This document shows, piece after piece, positions 6,564 to 8,034 of a stretch of DNA of 8,034 nt. The translations under genes were made by a program, and so were the position numbers. Under the pieces are notes generated by a model. It saw only the letters and a program-made list of their open reading frames with translations. It had not been told where the DNA came from and ran no database searches. Position 1 is the first letter of the stretch. Every line of letters starts with the position of its first letter. Source of the DNA: Bordetella parapertussis (lineage in GTDB: Bacteria; Pseudomonadota; Gammaproteobacteria; Burkholderiales; Burkholderiaceae_C); the NCBI GenBank assembly GCA_945871945.1, contig CAMBXY010000064.1, forward strand, positions 1 to 8,034. The letters run 5' to 3'.

Positions 6564-7379
6564 TGGCGCGCTGCTCGCACCAGTCACCGCGCTTGCGGGT
6601 GTGTTGACTGGCATGGGTTCTGCCAGTGCAGGAGGTTTGACATCATTCGGAGAGATCACAGCACCTATTGGAGAGCTTGTGGCCGCCTCGGGAGGCGATG
6701 CAACATCAACAGAAGATGGCTCACCAGCAGAGGTCATGCTTTGCCCAGTAGCCGCTTCGGGCGCCGCTGGGTTGGGCTCAACAGTCTTAGGACGCAGCAA
6801 GGCCGCGACAGCGATAGCGACCAAAAACAAGACCAAGATTTTTAAGAAATAGTTGCTCGAAGGGCTAGAGGGTTCAGCCATGTCGTCTTTTGCAGCTTGC
6901 TCTGGCAGTGGCAAGGCAGAGGCCAAGACCATTTCGGCGTCTTGCACTTTGGGGGTTTCATCAGCCTGCGGTTCGGTTGTCGACTCAACTTCGGGCGGTT
7001 GCGCCAAAAAATGCAATGGCTCACTGCGACTCAAATGAACTCCCGAGGATGCAATGGGCGTGGGAGCAGCATCGACTTCAGCCATTTGAAAAGCCTCGGT
7101 CTTTGGCTCGAACGAAAAAGACTCTTCTTGCGCTTGGGGGGGATAAAGGGGCACTTGACCAAATAATTGGGCTTCGCTCAACTGCAACAAGGCAGCTACT
7201 TTTTTGGCCGCCGTCAATTTCACGTTTTCGCTGTAAAAAGAGCTGAGGCCGCCCTCTTCAATTTGGCGTACCTGTTTAACCGATAAACAGGCTCTGGCAG
7301 CAATGTCATTGATAGCCCAACCTTGGGCTTCGCGGCGCAGGCGCACCACACTTCCATCTATTTGAGAAACATCAGACAT
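6540..7379 (-). CDS. RodZ-like helix-turn-helix protein with one membrane segment
   Basis: A 279-residue protein with a RodZ-style layout. A helix-turn-helix domain of the HTH_25/Xre kind spans about 8-70 (LRREAQGWAINDIAARACLS, 14-33; VKQVRQIEEG, 34-43). An acidic, Pro/Gln-rich linker covers about 78-175 and a single membrane helix about 177-195 (YFLKILVLFLVAIAVAALL). A Pro/Ala/Ser/Thr-rich tail runs from 200 to 279. The beta-rich DUF4115 domain of true RodZ is not visible. In RodZ the HTH domain binds MreB rather than DNA; that role here is only inferred. Start: ATG 7379 with AAGG about six bases upstream. It lies 30 bases after the bactofilin gene, so the two are probably co-transcribed, along with the peptidase gene before it. 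It could instead be a membrane-bound regulator. Confidence 0.8.
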   Translation of the reverse strand: MSDVSQIDGSVVRLRREAQGWAINDIAARACLSVKQVRQIEEGGLSSFYSENVKLTAAKKVAALLQLSEAQLFGQVPLYPPQAQEESFSFEPKTEAFQMAEVDAAPTPIASSGVHLSRSEPLHFLAQPPEVESTTEPQADETPKVQDAEMVLASALPLPEQAAKDDMAEPSSPSSNYFLKILVLFLVAIAVAALLRPKTVEPNPAAPEAATGQSMTSAGEPSSVDVASPPEAATSSPIGAVISPNDVKPPALAEPMPVNTPASAVTGASSAPPSTGAER

Positions 7380-7409
7380 TTCAAGCCTTAAGCGGGACAG
7401 CGAAAGACT

Positions 7410-7880
7410 TTACTTTACCAGCAGCAACTCGCCCTTGATGGAGGCACCTTTTTGCACAGAAAGCGTTTGGTAAACCACATGGCCATCGACAGACGCAGAA
7501 GAGGTGACGATCAACTCGCTGCAAGTGGCTGTGCCGGAAAATTTACCCTTGATATGCAAGCTAGAACAAGTCACCACACCTTCGACCTGACCGCGCGAGC
7601 CAATGGTGAGTTCATCCACCTGAACTTGACCGTTAAGAGAACCCTCGACATGGATGGCACCCTTGGCTGAAATTTCACCGCGGAAGGAAAACCCCTCACT
7701 CAAAATAGAGGGCTTAGAGGCATTAGAAGAAATGATGTCCATCATGGTGTTTCTCTGAGGTTGAGCTTGCGGAACCGTCTCGCTTGAAGCGGTTGACTGT
7801 ACAGGAGTCACAGACACAGGCGCATCTGGTTGTCTCGAGGCACTTAAATTAGGGTTGTTTGTTTTGGATTTGCTGAACAT
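7410..7880 (-). CDS. Bactofilin (polymer-forming cytoskeletal protein, DUF583)
   Basis: Bactofilins polymerise without nucleotides into filaments, often at the membrane, and place cell-wall enzymes. This 156-residue protein has a disordered Ser/Pro/Gln-rich N-terminus (1-55) starting MFSKSKT. A right-handed beta-helix core covers about 58-154, with the repeating short beta pattern seen in the family: GEISAKGAIHVEGSLNGQV (68-86), GQVEGVVTCSSLHIKGKF (97-114), and a final GASIKGELLLVK. Length is normal. The start at ATG 7880 lies inside the end of the upstream peptidase gene (32-base overlap, different frame). I see no strong ribosome site there, so coupling to the peptidase is likely. Internal Met45/Met46 starts would only trim the disordered tail. 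Neighbouring peptidase and RodZ-like genes suggest a role in cell shape or local wall remodelling. Confidence 0.93.
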   Translation of the reverse strand: MFSKSKTNNPNLSASRQPDAPVSVTPVQSTASSETVPQAQPQRNTMMDIISSNASKPSILSEGFSFRGEISAKGAIHVEGSLNGQVQVDELTIGSRGQVEGVVTCSSLHIKGKFSGTATCSELIVTSSASVDGHVVYQTLSVQKGASIKGELLLVK

Positions 7881-8034
7881 ATTGGGCTGTGCGTATCACT
7901 TTTTGGGGGTTAACAGGATAACCGCCCACCAATATCTCAAAATGCAGATGCTTGCCGGTCGAAAATCCAGTGTTGCCAATATAGCCCAAGACATTGTCGG
8001 TTGTCACCTTGTCACCCACTTTAACCAACAACTG
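7849..8034 (-). CDS. M23 (LytM-type) metallopeptidase, C-terminal 61 residues only
   Basis: The C-terminal end of a peptidoglycan DD-endopeptidase-type M23 protein; the N-terminal part lies beyond position 8034. The fragment shows VKVGDKVTTDNVLGYIGNTG (4-23), the usual run-up to the active site, then the HLHFE box at 29-33 with H29 and H31, which corresponds to the H-x-H signature of the family (a zinc ligand plus a catalytic His). GYPVNPQKVI follows, as is typical after the active site. The other zinc ligands are outside the window, so activity cannot be judged. M23 peptidases beside bactofilins are known, for example Csd1 with CcmA in Helicobacter. Its stop at 7849 overlaps the bactofilin start by 32 bases. 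Confidence 0.93.
   Translation of the reverse strand, partial: QLLVKVGDKVTTDNVLGYIGNTGFSTGKHLHFEILVGGYPVNPQKVIRTAQYVQQIQNKQP

Noticed and set aside
6556..6852. 98-residue Ala/Gly-rich plus-strand frame resembling a signal peptide
   Set aside because: It is antisense to the Pro/Ala/Ser-rich tail of the RodZ-like gene, which explains the composition.
6556..7379. Pro/Ala/Ser-rich RodZ-like gene considered as a frameshifted or chimeric gene
   Set aside because: The frame is continuous, and HTH, linker, membrane helix and tail follow the usual RodZ order. Low-complexity linkers are normal in this family.
1..8034. tRNA, rRNA, CRISPR array, insertion sequence or attachment site
   Set aside because: No cloverleaf, regularly spaced repeats, transposase motifs or flanking duplications were seen by eye on either strand.

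Overview
The window looks like chromosomal DNA from a betaproteobacterium. Burkholderiales, probably Comamonadaceae-like, is the best guess. The basis is the style of the hpnC/hpnD/hpnE and hemH proteins, the moderately high G+C and the dense, overlapping gene packing. That placement is inference from remembered protein families, not a database result. I see no phage, transposon, CRISPR, tRNA or rRNA signature, and no non-coding stretch longer than about 90 bases.

Layout: (1) Positions 1-2434, minus strand: a two-gene efflux operon. A lipoprotein membrane-fusion protein (1346-2434) is followed, with an ATGA start/stop overlap, by an RND inner-membrane pump (1-1349) whose C-terminal half lies outside the window. 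(2) Positions 2435-2523: an 89-base divergent spacer holding an imperfect palindrome of the TetR-operator kind, inside a possible efflux promoter. (3) Positions 2524-6543, plus strand: hpnC, hpnD, hpnE and hemH, close together or overlapping. The first three make squalene from farnesyl diphosphate (HpnD makes presqualene diphosphate, HpnC hydroxysqualene, HpnE squalene). hemH is ferrochelatase, the last step of protoheme synthesis. (4) Positions 6540-8034, minus strand: a probable cell-envelope/cell-shape operon running from the right edge. It holds the end of an M23 (LytM) peptidase, a bactofilin, and a RodZ-like protein with a cytoplasmic-type helix-turn-helix, one membrane segment and a Pro/Ala/Ser-rich tail.

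hemH and the RodZ-like gene converge so tightly that their stop codons share the bases TTAA. Both stops lie in the loop of a perfect 8-bp GC-rich inverted repeat that could act as a two-way terminator.

Most of the window is known biology. The parts most worth a second look are the peptidase-bactofilin-RodZ-like operon, the operator between the efflux and squalene operons, the shortened region in HpnC just after its second catalytic motif, and the hairpin over the convergent stops.
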